Source: Hormiphora californensis
Lineage: Eukaryota > Ctenophora > Tentaculata > Cydippida > Pleurobrachiidae
DNA length: 64,000 nt
NCBI GenBank assembly: GCA_020137815.1
Contig: CM035350.1
Coordinates: forward strand, 10,349,033 to 10,413,032
Direction of reading: 5' to 3'
Below the pieces are notes generated by a model. That model saw only the letters and a list, made by a program, of their open reading frames with translations, searched no databases and was not told the origin of the DNA. A program made the translations under genes and the position numbers. This document shows positions 46,701-55,873 of this stretch, piece by piece; position 1 is the first letter of the stretch; each line of letters begins with the position of its first letter.

Positions 46701-49700
46701 TATTATAGTCCTAGTCTCCCCCTGGTTCTACTAGTACCCCTATTATAGTCCTAGTCTCCCCCTGGTTCTACTAGTACCCCCTATTATAGTCCTAGTCTCC
46801 CCCTGGTTCTACTACATAGTACCCCCTATTATTATAGTCCCAGTCTCCCTCTAGTTCTACTAGTACCCCCTATTATTATAGTCCTAGTCTACCCCTGGTT
46901 CTACTCACAGCTCACCTTTGTCATTATCGCTAAACAGACAGCTTGCCAGGGCTGTCCTCTTGTAATTAGGGGCCGTCTGGACTTCTTCTAACCTACAGTG
47001 GGGGTGTAATTAGGGGCCGTCTGGACTTCTTCTAACCTGCAGTGGGGGTGTAATTAGGGGCTGTCTGGACTTCTTCTAACCTACAGTGGGGGGTGTAATT
47101 AGGGGCCGTCTGGACTTCTTCTAACCTACAGTGGGGGTGTAATTAGGGGCCGTCTGGACTTCTTCTAACCTATAGCGGGGGGGGGGGGGGGTGCAGATAT
47201 TACATCACTTCTTCTAACCTGTAGTTAAGTAACTACGTAGGAAACTAAACAATTTCAGACGTACATTTAATCATGTTGCGAAAGTGTATTTGAACCTCAG
47301 CTTGTACACCTACTTGGATAGATGGCATTTGTTGATGGAACTGTCGTATGTAACTGTCTTGTACCCCTCTGGGATCCATATCTTCAGACTCTCAACACAG
47401 TCCCACTCTCTGGCCGCTCCACTCACTTGGTGTTCTATCTTTACAACAGCTGAACCTGGAACCCAACAGTAAGAGTACATCTCATGGGCTCCTGCTGTTG
47501 TAGTAGTGGAAGTGGTCCAGAAGGGGTTTATACCGACCGAGGGTAGAGCAGCCGGGTCACCATGTACCGCAGGGGTGGGTTGTGCAGTGGTAGGACATAG
47601 AAGTGCAGCTGTAGCAGCCAGTAGTAGAGGAGACATGCTGGAACAAACTGATCTCTGAAGTAGTACTGGGAACTAACTAGAAACTAACTGACCCCTGCAC
47701 AGTGGAGGGAACAGAACTAACTGAATCCAGTCTGCCACATAACGCAATTTGGGGCTCCTCTCATATCTTAGTTGGAACAGATAGCGAGAGAGAAAAAGAG
47801 AGAGATATAGAGAAAGAGAGATTGGGCAGCGTGGGAGTGACGCGAAATGAGCACTGTAAAGTTTCTTATTGAGACACAAACAGAATTCCCTCTAATTCTC
47901 TCGCCAGGCTCTAACTACAGAATGGTAGCTAGTAATTACTGGCAGGTGAGGCAAGAGTTGACAGATTCTGTAATCATCAGGCGCAATTAGCCCCCCCCCC
48001 CCCACCAGACACGTGTGTTACCCCCCCCCCCCCCAGATACAAAGAAAAGAGAGATCCCATGGGATCCTAACAGACAACAGAAAGAACCGAACAGTCCCTC
48101 TATCACAGAGAGAATAGGAGTTGTAACAAGTCACTGTAATTCTTTAATTATGATTCCTAATTTCATAATCCCACCAACCCCCGCAGCGGCCGCCATGTGT
48201 GGTGGTAAAGTAAGAGCTTTAGAGCTATCTAATACATTAGATAAAACTGACATATTGTTCTCCTTAACAGCCATCCGAAGGAGTTCCCAGCACTTCCGCA
48301 ACAATGAGATACGCCTGGGAGTGTTGGACATCTACTAGGGCCAGGTTAGTATGGTTCCTAGATGATCTAGGAACCATACTAACCTGGCCCTAGTTATCCC
48401 CTAGTTATCCCCTAATTACCCCCTAGTTACCCCCAGTTACCCCCTAGTTACCTGATACTGGTGGTGGTGTAGTTGGGGGTGTTGGTGTAATGGGATTGTA
48501 GTTACCCAGACAGGATCTGGTGGCATAAGACCCTTGACCATCTCTAACATATGTATCTGTATTCAAATAGCACGACCCAGTTCCTTCAATAATAAAGTAC
48601 ATTGTTGCGGATCTGATATAATAGTGGGGTAGTTAGTAGTTAGTAGTTAGTAGTTAGTAGTTAGTAGTTAGTAGTTAGTAGTTAGTAGTTAGTAGTTAGT
48701 AGTTAGTAGTTAGTAGTTAGTAGTTAGTAGTTAGTAGTTAGTAGTTAGTAGTTAGTAGTTAGTAGTTAGTAGTTAGTAGTTAGTAGTTAGTAGTTAGTAG
48801 TTAGTAGTTAGTAGTTAGTAGTTAGTAGTTAGTAGTTAGTAGTTAGTAGTTAGTAGTTAGTAGTTAGTAGTTAGTAGTTAGTAGTTAGTAGTTAGTAGTT
48901 AGTAGTTAGTAGTTAGTAGTTAGTAGTTAGTAGTTAGTAGTAGTTAGTAGTTAGTAGTTAGTAGTTAGTAGTTAGTAGTTAGTAGTTAGTAGTTAGTAGT
49001 TAGTAGTTAGTATAGTTAGTATAGTTAGTAGTTAGTAGTTAGTAGTTAGTAGTTAGTAGTTAGTAGTTAGTAGTTAGTAGTTAGTGACAGAAGCAGAAAC
49101 ACCACGTCCCACACTACTTACACGAACTCAACTCCAGCCCCCACACTACTTACACGAACTCAACTCCAGCCCCCACACTACTTACACGAACTCAACTCCA
49201 GCACCCACACTACTTACACGAACTCAACTCCAGCCCCCACACTACTTACACGAACTCAACTCCAGCCCCACACTACTTACACGAACTCAACTCCAGCCCC
49301 ACACTACTTACACGAACTCAACTCCAGCCCCCACACTACTTACACGAACTCAACTCCAGCCCCCACACTACTTACACGAACTCAACTCCAGCCCCCACAC
49401 TACTTACACGAACTCAACTCCAGCCCCCACACTACTTACACGAACTCAACTCCAGCCCCCACACTACTTACACGAACTCAACTCCAGCCCCCACACTACT
49501 TACACGAACTCAACTCCAGCCCCCACACTACTTACACGAACTCAACTCCAGCCCCCACACTACTTACACGAACTCAACTCCAGCCCCCACACTACTTACA
49601 CGAACTCAACTCCAGCCCCCACACTACTTACACGAACTCAACTCCAGCCCCCACACTACTTACACGAACTCAACTCCAGCCCCCACACTACTTACACAAA

Positions 49701-52700
49701 CTCAACTCCAGCCCCCACACTACTTACACGAACTCAACTCCAGCCCCCACACTACTTACACGAACTCAACTCCAGCCCCCACACTACTTACACGAACTCA
49801 ACTCCAGCCCCCACACTACTTACACGAACTCAACTCCAGCCCCCACACTACTTACACGAACTCAACTCCAGCCCCCACACTACTTACACGAACTCAACTC
49901 CAGCCCCCACACTACTTACACGAACTCAACTCCAGCCCCCACACTACTTACACGAACTCAACTCCAGCCCCCACACTACTTACACGAACTCAACTCCAGC
50001 CCCCACACTACTTACACGAACTCAACTCCGCTCATTAGGAGGAGCTCTGCACATTTCGCGTTACTACATCTCGTACAGGAGGCGTATAGAGGGAAGGTGT
50101 ATGTTATCGTGCCCTTTCTCCAACATCTGGGATCAGCAATGGACAGAGGGGCTGGTGCTGGTACTGGGTATGGTTGTGTAGCTGGTAGTGGTAGTGCCAG
50201 TGGCAGGATAGGGGCTGGTATTGGTAGTATCAGTGGCAGGATAGGGGCTGGGAGAAGGAGCAGAAGAAGGAATAGTATCGACAACATGAAACTATGGCAC
50301 AATAACCAGGGGGCCCCTTATTTCTGTATAGTTTACCGTGCGTCTCTTATGTTGCAGTTTACCGTGTCACTTGTTAGTGTGAGCATCAGCACCTGTCCCG
50401 CCATTTGGTTACGAAGTCACCCCTGTTATTATATTGCATATAGGGGTTTTATAGCTTTTATATCTCCCGTGTTCTCAATAGGAACCTCCCCTCTCCCATC
50501 CAAACTCCCCCATCCAAACTGTTGAGTAAGGGGTGGAGAAAGACCTTGTCAGCTGCACCTGGCTAGTGTACAACTACTAGTAGTGTGTCCCCTTACTCGC
50601 TCCTGCATACAGCACCCCCAACCACCCTAAACTCCAAGAGAGCTCAGCTCTAGAGGAAACAAAAAACACCATAACTTTCCCTGTCTGGCGCCGCGACCCA
50701 TCTGAGCACACTGCCGCCATACAGAACCTTCCCCTTTCTCCCCCCTCCCCCCGCAGAATCGCAGATTGATAAATGGCGTTCTTTAACGTCCCCTTTCCCC
50801 CCCCCCCCGCAGATTGATAAATGGCGTTCTTTAACGTCCCCTTTCCCCCCCCCGCAGATTGATAAATGGCGTTCTTTAACGTCCCCTTTCCCCCCCCCCC
50901 GCAGATTGATAAATGGCGTTCTTTAACGTCCCCTTTCCCCCCCCCCCGCAGATTGATAAATGGCGTTCTTTAACGTCCCCTTTCCCCCCCCGCAGATTGA
51001 TAAATGGCGTTCTTTAACGTCCCCTTTCCCCCCCCCCCCCCGCAGATTGATAAATGGCGTTCTTTAACGTCCCCTTTCCCCCCCCCCCGCAGATTGATAA
51101 ATGGCGTTCTTTAACGTCCCCTTTCCCCCCCCCGCAGATTGATAAATGGCGTTCTTTAACGTCCCCTTTCCCCCCCCCCCGCAGATTGATAAATGGCGTT
51201 CTTTAACGTCCCCTTTCCCCCCCCCCGCAGATTGATAAATGGCGTTCTTTAACGTCCCCTTTCCCCCCCCGCAGATTGATAAATGGCGTTCTTTAACGTC
51301 CCTTTCTCCCCCCGCAGATTGATAAATGGCGTTCTTTAACGTCCCCTTTCCCCCCGGCAGGTTGGTACATGGTGGATGTCTAGAAGCAAGCAGTTGGATC
51401 TTGCTAAGGACAATGAGAACAAAACTCAGATAATCTGGCCTGGTAACCCCGAGTCTGAACCTGTTGCCTGTGGTAGACAGTATGAACTGTGCCAGTCAGA
51501 GTCAGGTTAGTAACACCCCCCACCACCCCGCCCCTCCACCCCGCCCCACCCCCGCACCCACCACCACCCCCGCACCCACCGCCCCCCCACTCTACACTGT
51601 GGTAGACAGTATGAACTGTGCCAGTCAGAGTCAGGTTAGTAACACCCCCCACCTACCACCCCGCCCCGCGCCTCCACCCCGCGCCTCCACCCCCACCCCG
51701 CCCCCACCACTCTACATCCCTCCTCGCTACTACCCTCGCTATTTTACCATCGCTATACACGTGTTTCATAGACAGGACGCCCTACATACCAGGGGTACCA
51801 AAGCCACCCCTGTATTTGTATCAGGGGATGCCGAGCTGTAGCTACAATCTCATGAAACTAAGTACTTCTACACGTGTGTCTTCCTATACATGTGCATGTG
51901 CTATTGCTATACATGTGCTATCATGTGTCTTCCTATACACATGCATGTGCTATTGCTATACACGTGCTACCTCTATATTGCTATACATGTGCTACATATT
52001 ATTTGTTATGTGTGTTTTGCAGATGCAGCAGCCCGGATCACCATGATAGCTCTTGCTGCGTGGACCTTTATATCTCTATTTGTTATTAAACTAGTGTACT
52101 ATAACAAGCAGCCTCCCCTGAGTGAGTATTGTATCGTGTATAGTGTATACACATTGTATAGTGTATACACATTGTATAGTCACACATTGTATAGTCACAC
52201 ATTGTATAGTCACACATTGTATAGTCACACATTGTATAGTCACACATTGTATAGTCACACATTGTATAGTCACACATTGTATAGTCACACATTATATAGT
52301 GTATACACATTGTATAGTCACACATTGTATAGTGTATACACATTGTATAGTCACACATTGTATAGTGTCACATTGTATAGTCACACATTGTATAGTCACA
52401 CATTGTATAGTCACACATTGTATAGTCACACATTGTATAGTCACACATTGTATAGTCACACATTGTATAGTCACACATTGTATAGTCACACATTGTATAG
52501 TCACACATTGTATAGTCACACATTGTATAGTCACACATTGTATAGTCACACATTGTATAGTCACACATTGTATAGTCACACATTGTATAGTCACACATTG
52601 TATAGTCACACATTGTATAGTCACACATTGTATAGTCACACATTGTATAGTCACACATTGTATAGTCACACATTGTATAGTCACACATTGTATAGTCACA

Positions 52701-53843
52701 CATTGTATAGTCACACATTGTATAGTCACACATTGTATAGTCACACATTGTATAGTCACACATTGTATAGTCACACATTGTATAGTCACACATTGTATAG
52801 TCACACATTGTATAGTCACACATTGTATAGTCACACATTGTATAGTCACACATTGTATAGTCACACATTGTATAGTCACACATTGTATAGTCACACATTG
52901 TATAGTCACACATTGTATAGTCACACATTGTATAGTCACACATTGTATAGTCACACATTGTATAGTCACACATTGTATAGTCACACATTGTATAGTCACA
53001 CATTGTATAGTCACACATTGTATAGTCACACATTGTATAGTCACACATTGTATAGTCACACATTGTATAGTCACACATTGTATAGTCACACATTGTATAG
53101 TCACACATTGTATAGTCACACATTGTATAGCCACACATTGTATAGTCACACATTGTATAGTCACACATTGTATAGTCACACATTGTATAATCACACATTG
53201 TATTATAGTCACACATTGTATAATCACACATTGTATAGCCACACATTGTATAGTCACACATTTTATAGTGCCACATTGTATAGTCACACATTGTATAGCC
53301 ACACATTGTATAGTCACACATTGTATAGCCACACATTGTATAGTCCCACATTGTATAGTCACACATTGTATAGTCACACATTGTATAGTCACACATTGTA
53401 TAGTCACACATTGTATAGTCACACATTGTATAGTCACACATTGTATAGTCACACATTGTATAGTCACACATTGTATAGTGTCACATTGTATAGTCACACA
53501 TTGTATAATGTATAGTCACACATTGTATAGTCACACATTGTATAGTCACACATTGTATAGTCACACATTGTATAGTCACACATTGTATAATCACACATTG
53601 TATAGTCACACATTGTATAGTCACACATTGTATAGTCACACATTGTATAGTCACACATTGTATAGTCACACATTGTATAGTCCACACATTGTATAATGTA
53701 TTAAATCTATTACTAATAGAGGGGAGGAGACTCTGTTGGATGCAACACTATTTAAGTTGTTAGAACGGTGCTCTAAAAAGGAGTCATCAGCTGATCCTGA
53801 GGCCCAGAAAGCTTCCTGGTCCACCTTGGAAGAAGAGCTGTAG
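40758..53843 (+). CDS. Natriuretic-peptide-receptor-like membrane protein, no cyclase domain (NPR-C-like)
   Basis: Exons, all in phase: 40758-40882, 42411-42574, 43104-43256, 43596-43694, 43809-43996, 44327-44461, 44650-44776, 45367-45502, 45644-45732, 51361-51505, 52023-52121, 53722-53843 (stop). The ectodomain is an ANF-receptor ligand-binding fold: YLAVLTD, ENLAAARLAIRDINAD, GISCSVVCDLAGYL, NIPVVSHSCSSDNLSD, FSWHKVGLMVNN, IIIVGYARDILFVLKTANKL, AAQMYDAVWLYAKAM, GEIVIDEFGDRMG, QIIWPGNPESEPVACG. One TM helix follows (ITMIALAAWTFISLFVIKLV), then a tail of about 48 residues ending STLEEEL. There is no kinase-homology or guanylate cyclase domain, as in NPR-C clearance receptors, whose short tail couples to Gi. 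The 5' end and signal peptide are missing. Exon 51361 follows a 5.6 kb intron with a nested gene. 54411-54508 is an alternative final exon. Confidence 0.88.
40862..41368 (+). repeat. 37-bp array copied from a 5' splice site
   Basis: About 14 units, each with CATCAATACATTACTCG|GTTA GTGCTAACTGAC. The first unit is the true end of exon 40758-40882 and its donor GTTAGT. Each unit also has a GCTAAC branch-like motif. Confidence 0.95.
41469..42379. mobile_element. Foldback element with terminal inverted repeats of about 190 bp
   Basis: TATTAGGTCATTCGGTAAAT at the left is inverted at the right end (ATTTACCGAATGACCTAATA). The arms run to GCCGCTTTATGC/GCATAAAGCGGC. The interior, about 520 bp, is unrelated and non-coding. 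In the intron before exon 42411. Confidence 0.85.
42556..43076 (+). repeat. 22-bp array copied from a 5' splice site
   Basis: About 23 units of ATGGAGACAA|GTTAGTGTTG TC. The first is the real end of exon 42411-42574 (AATGGAGACAA) with its donor GTTAGT. Fills almost the whole intron. Confidence 0.95.
43238..43345 (+). repeat. Two-copy duplication of an exon end and donor
   Basis: CTGATCTTGACACTTTCCCT ACCTTTGCCAG|GTAATA is repeated 70 bp downstream with three or fewer changes. Confidence 0.9.
44777..44980 (+). repeat. 19-bp array abutting a donor
   Basis: About 10 units of GGTAACAACTTGTTTCCCT, beginning within the donor GTAAGTAACTTG of exon 44650-44776. Confidence 0.95.
45305..45411 (+). repeat. 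Two-copy duplication across an acceptor
   Basis: CCAGGTAAATCTAGTTGCTG plus CGCAGATGTATGACGCTGTC at 45306-45346 duplicates the acceptor and start of exon 45367. The upstream copy runs into TAA, so its use would make a truncated product. Confidence 0.9.
45520..45620 (+). repeat. Short repeat after a donor
   Basis: Three copies of CACGTGATGCCCATATATAT (some shorter), starting about 18 bp after the donor of exon 45367-45502. Confidence 0.8.
46140..46915. repeat. 40-bp array in the large NPR-like intron
   Basis: About 19 copies of CCCCTATTATAGTCCTAGTC plus TCCCCCTGGTTCTACTAGTA. No exon match found. Confidence 0.95.
46960..47185 (+). repeat. 45-bp array with CTAAC and CAG
   Basis: Five copies of GGGCCGTCTGGACTTCTTCT AACCTACAG|TGGGGGTG: a branch-like CTAAC seven bases before an AG. 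No exon follows. Confidence 0.85.
47310..47636 (-). CDS. Putative small secreted protein or exon nested in the NPR-like intron
   Basis: Open frame of 108 codons. It starts with a signal-peptide-like MSPLLLAATAALLCPTTAQP, then a Pro/Thr-rich linker and a Cys-containing region (MYSYCWVPGSAVV, EWDCVESLKIWIPEG). A donor-like GTAGGT overlaps its end, so it may continue. It may instead be a 3' exon of the nested gene at 48452-50287, since TTTGTTCCAG precedes the ATG. No family recognised. Confidence 0.35.
   Translation of the reverse strand: MSPLLLAATAALLCPTTAQPTPAVHGDPAALPSVGINPFWTTSTTTTAGAHEMYSYCWVPGSAVVKIEHQVSGAAREWDCVESLKIWIPEGYKTVTYDSSINKCHLSK
48452..50287 (-). CDS. Nested secreted protein gene (two exons seen)
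   Basis: Exon 1, 50287-50016, starts with a Leu/Pro-rich signal segment (MLSILFLLLLLLPAPILPL) and a Pro/Ala repeat, then CWRKGTITYTF and four Cys up to GVEF. It ends in the donor TTCGT|GTAAGT. Exon 2, 48612-48452 (acceptor TATATCAG), joins in phase 2 and reads MYFIIEGTGSCYLNTDTYV, YATRSC and a Thr/Pro linker, ending at the donor GTAACT. It lies antisense inside the 5.6 kb intron of the NPR-like gene. Its first intron is composed almost wholly of the two arrays listed next. Later exons may include 47310-47636. No family recognised. Confidence 0.5.
48628..49083 (-). repeat. Heptamer array, (TACTAAC)n on the minus strand
   Basis: About 64 copies of GTTAGTA on the plus strand, with two short interruptions. 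On the strand of the nested gene it reads TACTAAC, the ideal branch-point consensus. It ends about 16 bp before the acceptor of exon 48612. Confidence 0.95.
49108..50036 (-). repeat. 31-bp array copied from a 5' splice site
   Basis: About 29 copies. On the minus strand GGAGTTGAGTTCGT|GTAAGT AGTGTGGGGGCT; the first is the end of nested exon 1. Each copy keeps a strong GTAAGT donor. Confidence 0.95.
50750..51360 (+). repeat. 46-bp array of complete 3'-splice-site-like modules
   Basis: Thirteen units: GATTGATAAATGGCGTTC, TTTAACGTCCCCTTT, C-tract, CGCAG. Each has TTTAAC, a pyrimidine tract and CAG. The last unit ends in CGGCAG, the phase-matched acceptor of NPR-like exon 51361. Confidence 0.95.
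51466..51646 (+). repeat. Two-copy duplication of exon end and donor
   Basis: TGTGGTAGACAGTATGAACT plus GTGCCAGTCAGAGTCAG|GTTA GTAACACC occurs at 51471 and 51598, separated by a C-rich tract. The first copy ends exon 51361-51505. Confidence 0.95.
52135..53700 (+). repeat. 15-bp array CATTGTATAGTCACA following a donor
   Basis: About 100 units, starting about 14 bp after the donor GTGAGTATTGTATCG of the TM exon and ending about 22 bp before the acceptor of the last exon. The 15-bp period explains the open frames on both strands. Confidence 0.97.
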
Positions 53844-54410
53844 TGGTTACCATGGTAGTAGTAACCACATGGTAACTATGGTAACTGTAGTAGGTTCAGC
53901 TGCAGCACAGTTTAGCTCCTCCCTCATTAAGGCAGCTGCTGTGGAGCAATGCACCGATTTACTGTACCCACAGTTCTAACCTCCACGTTTAAACACTAAA
54001 CAGGCACCCTATTAAAATTATTGCTGCTGCCCTCATTCAATTACTGCTGCTGATTCTTCCTCATTGCAATGCTGCTGTTTTCAGCCCTTCAAAAACCAAT
54101 GGCTGCTATCATCCGGTGTAACCCACTTTTAAAAACAGCTATTTTCTTTGTCAGGCCAATGCTCTGACATTGTATTCTAGCCTGTGCCGCGGAGTACCCC
54201 ATCTCACTGCTGCAAGCTCAGAGAATCAAATCGGGGGCTCGCGCCGCCAGACAGCCAAGCAGCTGCTGCACTTGGCCCACTCCCCCTTTTAACCACTCCC
54301 CCTCTCCACTGCAACATCTCTGGTACCCGCTTCTTTCTCTCTCTTTACCCCCTGATCCAGCTGTCAGCTGCACTATCTAGTATCCCTCCTAACCAATCCT
54401 ATATTTTCAG

Positions 54411-54508
54411 ATGCTATGGCGAAGATAATCTTGATGGCTCTGGTCTGCATGGCCTTCTTGTTTGGGCTTTTAGTCCGCCTTTATCTATATAATAGGACAA
54501 ATAAATGA
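54411..54508 (+). CDS. Alternative transmembrane/terminal exon of the NPR-like gene
   Basis: Acceptor CTATATTTTCAG, then 98 nt with a stop TGA. Entered in phase 1 like exon 52023, it reads DAMAKIILMALVCMAFLFGL then LVRLYLYNRTNK. Exon 52023 reads DAAARITMIALAAWTFISLF then VIKLVYYNKQ. The shared DA-A-(K/R)I, helix and L-YN(K/R) indicate a duplicated exon. Spliced after 51505 it would give the same ectodomain with a TM but a cytoplasmic tail of only about ten residues. AATAAA overlaps the stop at about 54500, a possible polyadenylation signal. No transcript evidence is available here. Confidence 0.65.
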
Positions 54509-54934
54509 GAGGACTTTTAACCGATCTTACTGGTCCCTACTGGCAGCTTCCTTTCTCCCGGCTCCCATCCCCTTACTTCGCAATACCAGAACCAGCAGAA
54601 TTATATTCAGAGTGATTTACAAGACAATGAATTGAAATCTGAAAATAATGATGAGACTAGAGACCAATTCAGATAAACATTTACTATTTAACTATTTAAT
54701 AACTTGTTAAAATAATTTTCCGTCCGACGTCCGTGGTGTAGTGACTAGTACCTAGTCGCGTCAACTCTAGGTATACCCCATTTATTGATCTGCTATCTGC
54801 TATTAGAAGGTCCACACACTTGTTGAGTAAGGGGTGGTGTCTCAGATTGCTCTGGATCAGCTGTGTGGGCACATGTCTCAGATTGTTATTTTTATTGAGG
54901 TTGTTGCGTGTTGATAACCGTTATTATTATTGGG

Positions 54935-55258
54935 GGGGGTGACACGTAACACTTTGTAACACTTTGTAACATGTGCAGAAAACTTTTTGTGCACGTTACA
55001 TGTTACAAAGTGTTACAAAGTGTTACAAAGTGTTACAAAGTGTTACAAAGTGTTACAAAATGTTACAAAGTGTTACAAAATGTTACAAAATGGGCATTTT
55101 TTGCAACATTTTGCAACATTTTGCAACATTTTGTAACACTTTGTAACACTTTGTAACACTTTGTAACACTTGTAACACTTTGTAACATGTGCAGAAAATA
55201 TTTTGTGCACGTTACATGTTACAAAGTGTTACAAAGTGTTACGTGTCACCCCCCCCCC
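54935..55258. mobile_element. Foldback element, probable MITE with 8-bp target duplication
   Basis: The terminus GGGTGACACGTAACACTTTG is inverted at the right end (CAAAGTGTTACGTGTCACCC). The arms hold ACATGTGCAGAAAA...TTTTGTGCACG and the centre is TGTTACAAAG/CTTTGTAACA tandem repeats. TATTATTG appears on both sides, consistent with an 8-bp target duplication. No ORF. Confidence 0.75.
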
Positions 55259-55259
55259 T

Positions 55260-55870
55260 ATTATTGTTGATTGATGTATGCCGATTGGTTTTGTACTCGA
55301 CCTTTAAATGGCTGTCTTTGATTTATCAGCATGTAGCTGCACAGGGAGGCCACTGTTTTTATACAGTGGGGGATGGAGTATGGACCGCGGTCGACCGTTC
55401 AACTACAGTTACAGACAGACACATGTGTTGGAGGGAGGGAAAGAGCGCGCGCGGAAAACCATGCTATTTTCGACACTGCTGATATGACACAGTGAACGTA
55501 CCGCGCGCTACATACATGGACATCAAAAAGTGTGTCAGATGGGGGGACACTGCAGGGTATAGAACTGCAAATTAAATGCAGACTGCAGTAGAGACAACAC
55601 ACTGCCAACCTATCACAGATCACGCTGTTAGAGTTCGACAATATTTTATCCGCTAGGGGAAGGATCCATGCAAATAGATAATAGAGATACATTGTTTGTT
55701 TTAAATTTCAAATCGCAAAAGCCTTTACAAAATACATTAGTGTAAATATACAGTGTCTCTAACACAGCCTGATTTTGAAAACAGTCCTTCATTTAGAGTT
55801 CGTCCTGGAGGGAAGGTTACACCATGGTAACCATGGTAACCATGTGTTGTTATCCTAGTTACCATGGTTA
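55260..55870. other. Spacer between NPR-like gene and adenosine kinase
   Basis: No gene recognised. Ends with CCATGGTAACCATGGTAACC palindromes, and GTTCGTCCTGGAGGGAAGGT of the last adenosine kinase exon is duplicated at about 55797-55826. Confidence 0.45.
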
Positions 55871-55873
55871 CCT

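Noticed and set aside
49084-50181. 365-codon plus-strand frame (LLTRTQLQPPHY repeats)
   Set aside because: Antisense reading of the 31-bp donor array; the opposite strand has the supported exon and donor.
52122-53696. Open frames of 367-541 codons on both strands (SHTLY, THCIV, QCVTI repeats)
   Set aside because: Products of a 15-bp intronic array whose period is a multiple of three; no codon bias, and flanked by a phase-matched donor and acceptor.
55189-55692. Overlapping ORFs of about 97 codons on both strands
   Set aside because: No homology recognised, partly within the foldback element, no splice context.
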